A DNA stretch of 64,000 nt. Origin: Chrysoporthe austroafricana (taxonomy: Eukaryota; Ascomycota; Sordariomycetes; Diaporthales; Cryphonectriaceae). Location: assembly GCA_001051155.2 (NCBI GenBank), contig JYIP02000015.1, forward strand, positions 248,001-312,000, given 5' to 3'. Shown here in pieces: positions 1 to 17,281 of the stretch (its first letter is position 1; each line of letters starts with the position of its first letter). A program made the position numbers and the translations under genes. The notes beneath the pieces were generated by a model. It saw only the letters and a program-made list of their open reading frames with translations. It had not been told where the DNA came from and made no database searches.

Positions 1-3000
1 CGTTCTGGTGGACCTGTGACGGGACTGGATTTTGATGAGTTGAAATCGCCGAGGGGGCGCGGGCGAGAGAGGAGACGAGATGACTGTCGCTGTAGCGAGC
101 AGCCTCACACGACAACACGACGGCAACTTGGTGCCGCCGTCAGAGGGTCTGGACTGAGCAGACGTCTGCCTTGGGGGGGGCAACCTCCCTCCTCCCCCCG
201 GCCTGGTTATTACTCACAAATTACTCAATGCCGTTCATCATATGGACAGCGAAGCCCAGCCTGTCGCCCCGGCGGATATGCCGTCCTCAGCGTGGAGATG
301 ACGACGACCTTTACCGAAGGAAGACCGGCCTGGAGCCCGCCAACGACAGCTAGTTCCGAGGGGACAAGATACCCAATGCGGCAGGACATGCGGCACTATC
401 CCTAGACTGGCTGGCTGATCATGTTTAAAATCAAGCGTCTTTTCTGGGCCCAGAATTGATCACCGTACCCAATTGGTGACAGGCCGCCTTCTAGATCCCA
501 CATCCCTTCTCGTGTGGGTCCGTCTGATGAGGGACTCGTAAGCTCCCAAGCCCTTGGCTCAGAGTGGCTGTCTGGCGGTTCGTGTTCGGGTTTTGGGGGG
601 CCGCCTCCCCCCCAGAGATTGGGACCTGAGCATGTTTATGTGAATCCTTATTTCCGAAGCTGGGCCTCGCCGTCGCGGTGCCGGAGGAGGGAACTTGACC
701 GCAACCGCTGACGTGTCACTTTTTTTTTTCGACGCTGGAAATATCCCCGGGGGGGCGCTCAAACCCGCCGAGGAGGTACGCGGTATTCCCGTACGACAGC
801 CCACACCTCCTCCTCTCGCTCTCGCTACTTACGGGCCACATCTTGCGGTATGGAATGGGTGGTGTGCGCTCCAAGTCGCCGTGGTTCGTCCGAAAGGGAC
901 CGAACCGGCCATAGAGGTTGTCGCACGGCGGCCCTTTTCCTCCTCGCCCTGTGACAGATCGCGGCGGCTCTATTTGTCCCGAGGGACAGGCCGGGCCTGT
1001 GCTGCTCTCACGTCACTCCCGCCGGGCATCGACATTACGGCCCTTCTGGACGAGGCAGTGTGGGTGGTGTGAATGCTGTGGGTGCCGTCGCACCGGGCAG
1101 ATGGGGTCGAGATTTCATCTGTCATGGACACGCACTGCCGGCGTTGGTGTGCCGTGGGGTCCCATTCAGGCTGCGCGCGTGGAACCCCACCACGCACGCC
1201 GGGTTTCGTCCTACGTTGGACAGCAGCTAGCTGGCCTCGTCTCTCCTCTGGCCCGTTTGAGAAAATGCCCAGTCGCTGGTACGCACCATCGTGCGCATGG
1301 GGCTACTGCAGGGTGGACGGCTGGACGGCTGGACGGCTGGCTGTGCGGTGTGAGGTCACAGTCGCGGGCGACACTGAATAAGGGAAATAGCGTGCAGGCG
1401 TATGATTCCACCTGTTGGCCCGCGCGAGTCTGACTCAATACACTCTTCGGCCAATAAGTAAGCTTATCCAGTTGTCAGCACGTCTTGGACGCTCCCCACG
1501 TCGATCGTTGAGCTGCCCCACAGCGGCTTATTCACACATAAGTGCATGATCGACACCGAATCAGTTTCGTGATGATGCGCTTTACTGGTACATACTTTGC
1601 GAGGAGGTACCTGGGCCGCCTTCCACGATCACGACGGACTTTTGCCGAGGGGAATATACCCATGGGCATCATCCAGGCCTCGAGTCAACACTGGTCACCG
1701 GCTGATATGTCTTTTCTCCAGGACCCAGTAAAGTCTCCTGAAGCGCATCCTCGTGTCAACGACCAACGGGATATCCCGGAACATAAGCCGCGCTATTGCT
1801 ACCGAGCGTAAGGCATAATCTCCCACATGTGGACAATGGCGACGCCTGTTGGGCCTCTCCCTCCCCCTGGACCACCTGTGTGGCCTGTCGGTCAGCCTGG
1901 AGGCAAGCTCAGGCTGGGCCCATGGCACCCCGACATGGTGAACCACCTCAGGAGTTGCCCCCCCTTTTCCCTCTACCCCGAGGGATTTCGCTCTGAGTCA
2001 GCTGCTGTGGCGGCTGTTCAGGGAAAAAGAAACCCTTGATGTAACACAAGGCTGGGACATGCACCCCGTCGTCCAAAGAAGGTTGACTTGCATCCGGGGC
2101 GCTTGAACCACCCGATCAGCGCTGGAACCTTATGAGCTTAATTGGCGAGCTTAAATCTCGCCCACCCAACCACTGCCACGACGCCAAGCCTCGAAAAAGC
2201 AACCTGATTCTGACGCTCGACGTGTGCTGCAGCAGGCCCTGGGGGGATCGACCCGGTGCGAAGCGGCACCCATCCCGAGCCGCTCTTCTGGCCCCCCCCT
2301 TCCCTTCCCTATCTTTCCTTTTTGACTCCCATGGGGTCTGGACGGCGCTCGAACAGGCTACAGGCTGGCGGGCTCGAGGTGCTTCCCGGTCAGTGATGCG
2401 AGGCTATCATGCGCGGCCGAGCGCGAGCCGGCTCCCTAGGCTTTATTATGTACCAGCCAAGGAGGTGCCCCGGTCGGTCCCTTTGACCTTCGGCCGCGAT
2501 CTGACCTGCCTGGGCGTCGACCGCGCGGCGAGCTGTCCGGTGGACTTCCTGATCGGGTGAGAAAGGGCGCTCGCAGGATAGTTGTGTGTCCGACGGCCTC
2601 GCACTCACATGCCTGCTGTGGCTGCAAGTAAGCTTACCCCCTGCAGACAGACCCCCTGCGCGGTGTGTGTCCGATACGTCAACCGGCGCTGGGCCGGGGG
2701 GAAAGCCACAGCCTGGTACTGGGTACTCGGAAGTTCCGGTGCGGCGTTGCTGCTGGGCCTCTCTCAGCGCGGGCGCCGGAATGTGGGAGTGCCAAGACGA
2801 TCCGATGGTGGATTCCAGATAGCGACGGCGCCGAGTCCATCGACACCGCCTAGACATGGACTATAGTATTCTGTTCAGCTCGTCTGTCGGCGGCGGCGCG
2901 GGAGCAAGGCTAGATGCCATACTAGTAGTGGGTCAGCAGCTGCCTTCCTGTTTAGTTGGCTATAGCCGGCTATAGCTGGTTGCGTAACGCACCGGCCGGT

Positions 3001-3789
3001 TCCACAGTGAAGATAGGATCCTACTCGAGCCTCACGCGTCCGGGGGGGGGGGCGGGAGAGAGACGTAGACCCCCTATTCTTCCGGTCCTATCACATAGGT
3101 GTAGTGAGCAACAAGTTGCATAAGGCTGTTCTTACCGTACTCCAGGCCAGCAGCTGTAAGTAAGCGAATGCTGTTGAATACGGCACCATGCAGCCGGCGT
3201 AAGCGACGTTGATGCCCCCCCGTCAGATGACGACAGGCCTTGGGTGGGATATACGCCGGTCTATGGAGTGGCACAGATCTGCAGAATTCGCTGCACACCT
3301 GTGATCTGTGATACCAGCCACGTCTCGCGCTCGAGCCGATGGATTCCATATGCCCTCAACTATCCGCCCAGGTCAAGGGGGTGTGGGTTGGGCTACCCCC
3401 CTGGACAACCCCGTCCATCTGGCTCTCGAGATCTTCATGCCGCCTGCCTTTTCTGTACATCCAGCAGGGCTCACTAGATCACGGTGAGGCTGGCCGCCTC
3501 GCCATACGCTCCGGGCGGTCGGGACATATGTCACGAGACCGCCCTCGGAATTTGAGTTGCTCGGCGGTAGTGCTGACCCTTTTTCTCTTGGAGCCGTGCG
3601 ACAACGTCCTTCCAGCATGTGTCGCACAGATTCCAAACAGCACGTTAGAGATCGCGCCTCCTCGTTGCGGCCGTGTGGCAGCGCTAGAGCTCGGATAAGC
3701 CCACTAGCAGCCTGGAGGATGCGCTCAGGCTGTCAGCACCTTACCAGGAGGGAGGGCGACATCGTGTGCCGACACATGCGGGATCTCAT

Positions 3790-3828
<39 letters not shown>

Positions 3829-5780
3829 CCCGTCTCCAGCCATGCGTGGCACAGGTCGGCCACGGCCGTCTCGACACACCTTCCGCTTGGGGGATTTGCT
3901 ATTGTCTGCTCTCGTCTGAGCGGTCAACGGACCCGTGCCCAAAGGGGAGCGAGCCCATATCGCCTCGACGGAGCCGCCCGCCCGTGGCTGATAGAGTCCG
4001 GCGGCGCTGGAGCGGCGAGTGGGAAGCCTATGGTCACGCGTATGATCACACCTTGATGGATCCGCCATCACGAGGTAGAGAAGGGAAGGCATCTCCGTCC
4101 GGGCGTCGCGCTATGGCACGCCGTGCTGCCGGGTGGCATGATGTCTGGGCGCGAGAGCTGCTAGCCCGGGCTGGTGGTTTGGGCCTCCTAGTTCGGTGGG
4201 CGTGCTGGCCTGGCCCACCCGCGCAGAGATATGAACCCATCGCGATGGATAGTCGTCGCAAGTCGTGATCGGGGAAGATGGTTCGTCCCTCGGAGATAAT
4301 AGGGCCAGCACCGAAGTACACCCGTCCTTGGCGCCGCCCCCCAGGGATCAGACATGTACCGCAGTACCTCGCGCGAGCAGAACACAGGACAGGGCTGCGG
4401 GCTGAGGTGAACAAGGTTTTTTAAGCTCATTCGCTTGAAGGCTTGGCGAGGCAAGCCTGGGTCGAGGACGCGTCGGCCCCCGATCCTCCAAGCTCACTCG
4501 CTTCAAGCCACACCTTCTTGACGAGCCCATTGCCGCAGGGAGACCGTGGGTCGGATGACTCGCCGGCCCTCTCTGCCTTCTGCCTCTACGGACGTACCAT
4601 GGGCACGCCCCCCGAGAACCACCGCCATTTGTGGTGTCATTCGGTCCCGGAGTCTCGTTGCCCCCCGCTGGGTCGGTCCGGCTGCGAGGCTTTGAGCTGG
4701 AGGGAGGCCCATGAAACACTGTTCCACCCCAGGCAACAGGACCCCTCCGGATCACGAACACACACACATACTAAGTACACACACACACATCCATCGCGTG
4801 TGGTGGTGGAGGGTGGTTGCGAAGGGTCGTGGGGGCCCCCCTGGCCCCTGGGACCCTTGCGTGCAGGCGTCGTCGGCGGGAAGGACAAATAGACCCTGGC
4901 CCACAGCCTCGGCGTTTCGGCGAGGCTCAAAATGAGGATGGCCCCTTTGGATGGAACTTGCCGACGCGCAGAAACAAGCTTAATTATTCGTGGACGATTT
5001 TAGCACGGCAGACCGGGGGTGCTGGCTCGCTTGCGCGCTGCTGGGGGGGAGGTGTGGGTGTGTGTTCCGGCGGCCCACCATGATTCGATCTCGTTTCACA
5101 CCTGCGCGATTGCGAGGCTCTTGGGCGTTCGAAGGCCCTCTGGGCAACTGAGGCCTCGTGCGATGCTGCAGTGATGTTCAGGAGGGGATGAGGTCCATAG
5201 ACGACACTAGCCTAGGTCGACGGCCTCAGTGGTTACGGTACCATCCCGTTGTGGAGAGGAGGAAGCGCAGCGATCTGGCCCGGGGCAGGGACAGCCTCGT
5301 CTAGCAGACCTGTCATGCGTCCCAAGTACCCGGTACAAGGCATGGCACTAGGCGACAGCCGCACCAGGAGATCATGATCAATCAATCTCATCTCCCTTGT
5401 CAGCCCCCATGCCGCAAACCCGTGGCTTGCCATGTGGATGGGGGGTTGCAGTCGAGCGGAGCCGCTAGCAGAGAAGCTTACGCGGCCTCTCACCTCCCTC
5501 ATCTGCGTCCGTATGGCGAAGGATTAAACCTTGAGGTTAGAGAAGCAAGCCCACCTGCATGAGGAAAAGGCCCAAGGTCCCAAGCCGGCAGGATGAGCAT
5601 TTTAAGCTACACCGCGGGGCCCCTGCGGCGCATTGCACCGCCCATCCGACTCGTCGGGGCTCAAACTTTGTGTGACGCCAGCGATGCGCTGCAGATGCGA
5701 TGCGAGCTCATGATATGAGTACCCGCAGGCCCGACCGCGGGCATGCATGTTGGGGTGGAGGGGGAGGGGGGAGAGATAGA
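1..5780. other. gene-free GC-rich region
   Basis: No convincing gene is visible on either strand. Open frames here are short, overlap on both strands and show no recognisable domain or plausible splice pattern. The sequence looks G+C rich and contains small tandem repeats: an 8-bp unit GGACGGCT repeated about three times at 1315-1340, a CT tract near 3800, interrupted CA runs near 4760-4790, and an imperfectly repeated 18-mer (AAGCTCAYTCGCTTSAAG) near 4424 and 4490. A fast-evolving small gene could be missed. Confidence 0.6.
3794..3824. repeat. (CT)n microsatellite
   Basis: Uninterrupted CT dinucleotide tract of about 31 bases, followed by a less regular CCCTCCCC stretch. It lies in gene-free sequence and no function is indicated. 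Confidence 0.9.
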
Positions 5781-9469
<3,689 letters not shown>

Positions 9470-11207
9470 TCAACAATCACACCGTCCGTACCACCGAGGG
9501 AAGGTGACAGTGTCCCTGATAGTTTGGACCCCTGAAAGATAACCGAGAAGGCGATCGAAGCCAAGTCCAAAGCCGCCATGAGGCGGACATCCCCAACGGC
9601 GGAGGTCGGCATACCAGTCCAGAGGGCCTGCTGGCGACGTCGTATCATTCGCAACTGGTTGAATGCTACCTTCCATTGATGGTGCAACCATCCCATGCCT
9701 TTCCATCGCGCACAGAAGCTGCGATAGGCGATGCTCACGCATGGAGCCGCCGGCAATCTCACAGAATTCCGGGACTAGCAGGTCAAAGCATTCGACTGTC
9801 TCCTGGGATGCTGCTTCTCGCTCGTGCTCTTGAGCGGGAAGCATGTAGAAAGGCTTGATGTCTCGAGGATAGTGGGTGACAAAGACAGGCCTGCCTTTGC
9901 CAACCACACGCGCGATGTACTTTTCGTGCTCAGACTGCAACCCGTCACCCCATACAGGCCTATGCTCAAACAGATGCTGTTCTGTCTTGAGTATGTCAAT
10001 AGCCTCTGTGTATGTCAAGCGCGGCCAGGAGGGCTGCATCAAGCCCTGCCACCTCTCATCGACTTCTTCCGGCGAGGCGCGATCACCGGCAGAGTCACCA
10101 GCGCTCCTGTCTCTACCTGGGGCCCTCAGCTCCTGGGCAACCTGAGACTGATAGAGTCCGGTGGCCGTGTACCGGAGCATGTCTTCCAGCAGGTCCATGA
10201 TACCGCCAAGCTCGTCCACAAAGCTCATCTCAGCCTCGAGCATGTAGAATTCGCTTAGATGCCTGGAAGTGTCGCTCCGCTCCGCCCGGAAAGTTGGGGA
10301 CAGTGTCCACACGCTGCCAACAGACTGAGCGAGAGCCTCGAGGTGGAGCTGAGTTGACACGGTGAGATATTTTGGAGCACGAAAGAAGGATTGCTCTGTT
10401 TCATCCCCTTTCCTACTTGCAGGAGCGACTTTGAAGACTTCCCCGGCACCTTCACAATCCGAGGAAGTAATAATGGGCGGGTGCGTCTGGACAAAGTCTC
10501 GACTAGCGAAGAATTGGGTCAAAGTGGCGACTACTTCAGACCGAAACCTGAGAATGGCAGAGTTGAAAGGCGTTCTCGGCCGAAGATGAGGCATCGTTCG
10601 AAGATACTCGGGTGTCTGGTATTTCTTTTGTATCGGAAAGGTCTAACCTCAGGCTGACAATCAGTACTCGCACGGACAAGGTGAGCTCGGTGAAAGTTCA
10701 GATCGTGTTCTAGAATACTACCTTTGCGTCTGATGGGCCCAGCACCTGAACGCTGTTGACGTGTAGTTCGTGTGACTGGCCAGCGCCGGGTGATGAGACC
10801 CAACACCCTCTGAGGCGGACAGCAGCACCAATTGCGAGGCTAGAGAATGGCCGGGTCAGTATCTATGAAGGTAGCCGAGACAGACGTGTCGGGGGGGTTA
10901 AATTGTACCCTTCAGCCTGGTCCGTGGGAACGAGCGCCTGCAAAGGAGCAAGCGAAGAGCCGTCACCAAGTGCAACAAAAGACCGTGACTTCATGGCCCG
11001 TACAGAGCGAATGAAACCGTTCACGACGATATCGCGGCCATCCCCCTCGGGTTCCCACTCCAGGAGCTTTGCAATGGACCTTGGAGCTCCATCTTCACAG
11101 GACATAAATCGGCGCAGTGAGAATGGACCTCGAGACAAGCTGTTGGGAGAGGAAGCAGCACACTTCAGGCATCTCCTGGCAGCAAATCCAAGGCCAGCTG
11201 ATCGCAT
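9470..11207 (-). CDS. SLM5: mitochondrial asparaginyl-tRNA synthetase (class II)
   Basis: Charges mitochondrial tRNA-Asn with asparagine. Three exons on the minus strand (11207-10909, 10839-10722, 10642-9470) give 1590 nt, a 529-aa protein; both introns are GT-AG (69 and 79 bp). The basic, Ser/Arg-rich N-terminus is a likely mitochondrial presequence. Next comes an OB-fold anticodon-binding domain (around VVNGFIRSVRAMKSRSFVAL), then the class II catalytic core. Visible landmarks are the QKKYQTPEYLRT linker before motif 1, the motif 2 region FRAERSDTSRHLSEFYMLEAE, and the motif 3 region GFGLGFDRLLGYL near the C-terminus. The PRDIKPFYMLP segment fits asparaginyl rather than aspartyl enzymes. 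The ending FPRWYGRCDC is typical of the family. The yeast orthologue is SLM5. Length is as expected. Confidence 0.93.
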
Positions 11208-13346
11208 TGTTTGAGCTGGCGCTTAGAAGGTAGAGAGAGAAGGTAGAGAGAGGGGAAGAGAAGGAATAGGTGAAGTGAGGGAGATCGATCAGTGTCACTG
11301 GTGCATAATCATAGCTACAAGTGCAGGCGGGCCCTTGATAGACTTCCTTAAGCGACATCTTTTTCTCTCCCAAAAATTGAGACGCGGTCGTCCAGCTCAT
11401 TACATAAGCATCGGGAAGCGCGGTCCAGATCATCCGGGGCCGACAATTAGCCGACACTTCCTCAACGACCAACAGGACAAACAACACGTCAAACGGAGCA
11501 TCCAGCTTCAACAAACGCATTGGACCTACATTGATGCGTCTAAATAAGTTTAAGCCCTTGAATCTGGTGGGAGGCCCCGAGCCTAAGAGGCGCGCTCCTT
11601 CGGAGGACTTCTCATCCTTAACTCATCATCACTGAGCCGCCCTTCGTTTCCCAAGCAAAGCTCCGTTCACTGCTGAAGAGGTAATCAGGTGCGCCAGGCT
11701 ATGTTTTCAATGGAGTATGCTCAGAAGCTTGGGCTCCGTGCGTGTTGTGGGAACGGGCAGATGTGGCTTGGCCTACTTGTCACATCGGATATCTGACCTG
11801 ACCTGCCATCGACCCAGCTCGACCATGCATTTGCCAACAAAGCAGAGCAAGCAAGGTTTTTTTTCTTTTTGGTGCGTGGTCAATTTTCGGGTACGGACTC
11901 CGCTAAGTGGTCTCTTACTTGAGAAAATGAGGACTAGGTAGGCTTCCGTTCCAAGGCTCTCCGCCAACGACACAAGTACCTCGCGAAGGGCGAGTGCCGA
12001 TACGAGTTAACGGATCCCTTGGCTCCTGTCACCGCAGTTTTCGGCCTGGATCCTAGTCCCAGCAGTCTGGATGCACTAAGCTGTACGAGGTTGCCTCGAC
12101 TATCAGCTGCTGTGAGGCACGGCTCCAAGCTGGATCTCTGTGATTGTGTCACGAGGAGTCATCACGTTCTGGCTATTCAGCGGCCTTCAAAGCCTTCGTC
12201 AGTACACCCACGACGCCGTGGTGGGATGCAATCAAGACTTATTCATTCATTCTATGAAGAAAAGCAGTCTCGTTGGTCTTGTTGTTTGGTTCTGGACCAC
12301 ATAGTGACCCGACGGGGGACCAACCTTGTCAACGGGCCGTGCGGGACGTCCGTCCCGGCCTGTCGGATCCGATCTGTTGGATTCGACCTGTTGTGGAATT
12401 TCACGGGCAGGTCTAACGATCTAAAGTCCATTTATTTCCGTCAATTCATCACCTCCGGTCGGCTGAGCAGACTATCACTAGTTCTACATGTGGTGAGCCT
12501 TCCAACGGCGATGACCACGGCCCGCCAAAGTGGACTTCTCAGACGAGATATCTCGGGTCGCCAGGTCGCTGCAACAGGCTGACCGACGGAGATTTCATCA
12601 GCCCAACTCGGCCGCTAGAGATACCATCCCGTTTCTCTGTTTCATTGCAGCGATGTCCCGCAGCATAGAGCAATTGCAGAAGACCTAATGGCTACGCAGA
12701 CATTGGCCACGCAGCCTTTACCCACAGATTTAACACAGATCTGGTGTGACGGCGGCAGATTGCAGTAGCAGGTTGCGGGAGGCCACATGCCGCCCTCATC
12801 TCACCTACTGAATCGCTAATCATGAATCTGGATCAAGTGGTCTTACCGAGCCTACCCTTCAGTCCAAGTTATGGCCCGTCGACATTGGCCATCAGAGACA
12901 AGAGACCGAGTATAAACGTCTCCCCGTCTGATTTCTGCTGTTGGCCCTCCTGTTGGAGATCCAAGACATGAGTGAATTTGTTCAAACGACTGTGTTACAC
13001 CAAGCCTTGGGAGGTCTTTCTTCCTCGCTTGCAGTGGCCCGTCTCCGTCCCTTCTATATCCATTTGACACCGAGATCGAAGACATCTCTTTGAAAATCCT
13101 GCTAGCTATGAGTAACTCGCAAGAATGCCTGGGGTCGACGGGAAAGGTATTTAATGTTCTAACGCAGGCCTCTCACAACCCTTCTCCTGGTCCTCACCTC
13201 GTCGACAGGAAACCATAGCATCTCTGCCCCTCTACCCAGTCGAACTATATGTTCGACGATCCTGCCTCCTATCGATCTCACTGCCCTCTCCTCCAAGTCT
13301 CCCCAATCATATCATCTTCTACGAGACTCACACTGGCCTTCACATC
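11208..13346. other. intergenic region between SLM5 and the PARG-like gene
   Basis: Divergent intergenic space of about 2.1 kb. It should contain the promoters of the synthetase (leftward) and the PARG-like gene (rightward). A CT-rich stretch before 13347 resembles a fungal core promoter or 5' leader. I see no further gene. The longest frame (around 12.0-12.6 kb) has no recognisable domain. Confidence 0.5.
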
Positions 13347-14575
13347 ATGCCGTCCTCGAGTTCCTCCAGATCTTCCAAGCCCAGACCAGCTGAAGTGGCA
13401 GCAGAAACTAAGAGATTTCTCAAGAAGTGCGCAGGAACATGGCCTGCTTACGCCTATCTCTACGCTGAGCCTCTGGCTATATCCTACACCCAATTTCCAC
13501 ACAGGCCTACGATGAATCTCGCCCCGCCCATCTTCTGTAAGTCCAAAGCTCAAGCCCCAGCCCCAGAAACGTTGCCGCCCTACCTTCCACCTGTGCCACC
13601 TTGCCCTGTGCTCTGTTTCGGGACATGGCATCACTAACACGTTGGCCGATCAGGGGTTCGTGAAGGTGATCCTGTGGACTTCGCAACGTGCTGGTCGGCG
13701 GCGAACAACAACACAAAGGTCGCATTTATCTGTGCTGCCAACGAGAAGCGGCCCGGCGGGGACTGGGAGACGGGTGTCGTAGGCTACGAGGAGCGGCTGT
13801 GCCGGCGGAGCAACCTGTCGTTGCATCTATCAAACCCAAAGGATACCAACTATCCAATACCGTCCGAGGGAGGACTGTTCTCTGATCGCGTGGGTGAGTC
13901 TCTGCGCTTTCTAGATGCGTCCTAACTACCCGCTGTTTTCCTGACTGACACGTTCTCCATCATACAGTCGTCTTCCGCGGGCCCCACGACCGCTACGAGC
14001 CCCGCGAGACCTGCGACTGGCGCGAGCTCCCCGTCGTCTCCGTCGTGCCGACGCGCTGGCCCAAGCTGCAGGCCAACGGGACGCGCTACTCGTTCGAGAC
14101 GGAGCGCGATCTCACCAAGAGGAAGCTGCGCGCGGCGCTCACCATCTGCGTCTACAACGACATCCGCAGCGTGGTCATCGGCGACTTCGGCCTGGGCTCG
14201 TACCGCAACCCGCCGCAGGAGATGGCCGAGATGTGGCGCGAGGTCCTCCTCTGGGACCCGAACCTGCGGGGCCACCTCGAGAACGTGGCGTTCGTGTTTG
14301 AGGACCGGAGCCAGAGCACGGTGCGGCTGATCGTGGACGACGCCGCTAAGAAGGGTGGGCGCAGCTCCGGGTCGGGCTCGGGCTCGGGCTCGAGCTCAAG
14401 CAGCTCTAGTAAAGGCAAGGGCAAGGGCAAGGCGTCGTCGAGCTTTTCGGCTGGTCACTCGGCCGGTCATCCGACCGATTACGATATCTTCTCGCATGTC
14501 TTCAGCAGTGCCGAAATCAACAGGGTGTTGACGGAGCGTGATACCCGGATGGGTGTTCAAAACCTCATGTCATAG
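13347..14575 (+). CDS. microbial-type PARG / TIGR02452-like domain protein
   Basis: Likely member of the microbial-type poly(ADP-ribose) glycohydrolase-like family (TIGR02452, macrodomain-related). Three exons (13347-13536, 13654-13893, 13968-14575) total 1038 nt, 345 aa. The junctions are clean GT-AG, with a CACTAAC branch site in intron 1. The diagnostic region lies in exon 2: a VDFATCWSAANN segment, then AANEKRPGGD and GYEERLCRRSNL. These match the family core 'NFAN..PGGG...QEE.LCR.S.L', but the third Gly of GGG is Asp and the Gln of QEE is Tyr. The middle (RYSFETERDLTKRKLRA...VVIGDFGLGSYRNPP...MAEMWREVL) matches the conserved C-terminal half of the domain, where family members carry a GAWGCGV-like motif. 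A low-complexity Ser/Gly/Lys linker follows near residues 270-300. The substituted active-site motif makes catalytic activity uncertain. Confidence 0.8.
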
Positions 14576-17281
14576 TCAAGCAGGCGTGGGCGTATGACCT
14601 AGTTTTGGCGAGAGGCGTTTAGACGCAGGTTGGTAACTTCGTCGGTATGTTGGCCCGATTGTACGAATGAGTGTAACGTGGATAATGAAGTTGAACAACA
14701 ACCAAAGGAAAGAGGGAAGAGAAAACAGAAAGAAAAAAAAATAGCTTGCGTAATAGATGTTTCCGGGGTTATTAGACTCAGAATCCTGACTGGCTCTACC
14801 ATTGCTCCTTCGGTAAGCCAACTCAAAATAGTTGTATCAAACGTTTTCAAACCTACTCCATGCATCTTGCGCGCCTATGTGCTTGGTATCTTAGCTGTTA
14901 TGGGATGCTTACTGTAGCCAGAAGCCTCGTTGTTCTCCATCCTATGGGGCACATTGCTGCGTCATACCAAGGTCGCCTGGATTTTCAGGGCTGTTAGACG
15001 ATGTATGGTGGTCGGTCAGCGAGCAGACGATGCGGCGCGACGTCGTACCTCCCCGTGTCGTGTGACCGAGGAGGCTCAACTTGTCCAAATGAAGGCGGTG
15101 TGGCCGTCAGGCTCTCATGCGACCTCTTTTCGACGTCTGACGCTGGCGAGTGACAACAGTGCAGCAAGCCTGACCAAGTCTTGAACAGATCTGGCACAGG
15201 CACGCGTTCCCGTTCGACAGAGAACAAGAGCTCTATTTGAAGTTAATAGATATTTAAACCGTCTGTGAGAGCAGGAAATAGTCGCTTTGAGGGACTCGGT
15301 GGTGCTTGAGCCCGTGTAGTATCCCATTCGAAGAAAGCCACCGAGCGTACAGCGCAGCGGATTTCTGAAGTTCTCATATAGTGAAGAAAATTTCCCGAGT
15401 CTACGAAGCCATGTTCATAGATTTAATTCCTGTGGGCCTACTAAGCTTGATCGAGTGAAGGAGATGAGGCTGCAGGAGCCCAGGCTCATATTGGTCCATA
15501 CATCCATTTGCCTGTACCTTGAACGTCGTCGGCCTGAAGCACAAGTCTATCCACCTAGCTATATCCTACAAGCCTGATGACATCCGAAGCTTACATGACT
15601 CCCGCGATGGAGTAGAACTACTCGCTGGCCCAGCCCAGGCGCGGTCATAACAAGGCTGAGGCTAAGGTGCCTGGCCGATCTGCCTTGCCCAAGCCTCGCC
15701 TGCAGCCCTATACCGCCGGCGATACTTTATCGGACAGGCAGACGTCTGCCTTGGTGCACATGTCCAGCGGTCAGATTATATCCCCTCTCGCAGACACCCT
15801 GTCTCAGATTGCCGAGACGCGGTCCGGGTACACAGGTCTCAGATCTTGAGGCCTGCGGGCGAGTGGCAGACGAAGGCAGCTGGCGTAAGCGAGATGGAGA
15901 TTCCTATGCTCTCGGTCCGTAGACGAAACGAGTCTCGAAGTGGGTGTCCTTCGAAACAAGATGACTTCTTTGGAGGGGGAAGGGGGGGCGAGACTCAGCT
16001 ACCTTGGTATCGAAACCTTCAAATGTAAGTCGGGTCATAGGGTGCCTCCGAGAGAGAGAGAAAGCACAGTCCATTGTGGCTTGCATTGAAATATCTCTCC
16101 ATGACACTACACAGCGCGCGGCAGAACAACTAGAGACAGCGGTTAAGGCCACCCTCGATGCTTCACGGCTGATATCAATTTCGGCCAAGGATCGCTCAGG
16201 TTTGAGATCGGGTGATACGGATCGTGCCTGCATATTCGTGTAACACACACGGGGAGGCTACAACCTCTAGAGAAGAATTATGAAGGAAGATCGAGTATGC
16301 GGCAAGCCATGTAGTAAATCATCTGCTGCTGGATATACCCGTCGAACCCGTGGGGCGGTATCTCGAAGACCATTTTCAAGGCGGCTTTTGCATGAGAAAC
16401 GTACACGGTAGAGAACAAACAAAAGGTGAAGGGATGTCTGGATTTTCGAGGACTTGATTGTGTTGGTACGCTCCTGAAACCCTGAAGTGTCGTTACAGCA
16501 TGTTCAATACGAATGAGCCCGAACCTCAACGGTCGGCTGATTCAGCGCAATGTACCATGGCCCGATGAATCCTGAAGCCCAAAAGACGAACAAGGCGGAA
16601 ATGCGCCTGGACGTGGCAGCATCGTCTTCAATATTGCCCTCCCTCACCTCTTGGAAAGGCACGGGGCAGGAGCCCTCAGTCACTGTCTCATCCCGCTGTC
16701 GTCATGCTCGTCAGAGACCGTCTGGCACGAACATGCTCGACTCCGCCTGAGTCGTCCTCGCTTGCCTGGCCGGAGCTGAATTGCCTCACGTTTGAGGGGC
16801 CTCAAGTCCCAGACCCACGCTCAGTCAGTCAAGGGTCGCGGCCGAGCTCGTGCCCGGCAGGTCCTTCACGCACAGAACTTCGCATGTCTCTCGGCCTCAG
16901 CTTGGATGGACTCGCCACTCGTAGACAGGCACAGGCACGGTGTTATGCGCTCGTCCCAACGTCATTAACTAGGAGCTCGGAATATATTGTTTAGGACAAC
17001 GCCATAACCTCACCATGCACCCCATTCTCAAGGCCCTTTTTAGTTCACGTATAATCATACCCACCGTGGATATCAGTTTTTGAGCTTCCCTATTGCACCC
17101 GCAGTAATCATTCTCACACTCTGCATTATTGATGATGACGCCTCGACACGGTCGCAGAACAGCTGGGTGTTGAAAGTGGGTCCGCTAGCATTGTGATATG
17201 AGCTATTGGATGCACCTCAAGAAGAGGCTGGCATACATGATCGCCCTCGCACGAATTTGACCCGAAAACGCGCGCTCGGGA
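14576..17281. other. intergenic region, convergent
   Basis: About 2.7 kb between the convergent 3' ends of the PARG-like gene and SEC24. No gene is recognised. An A-rich stretch near 14700-14745 may belong to the 3' end of the upstream transcript. Small open frames on both strands carry no recognisable motif. Confidence 0.5.

Noticed and set aside
12019..12582. 187-codon open frame
   Set aside because: No recognisable motif, no splice context and no conserved composition; similar frames occur throughout the gene-free areas.
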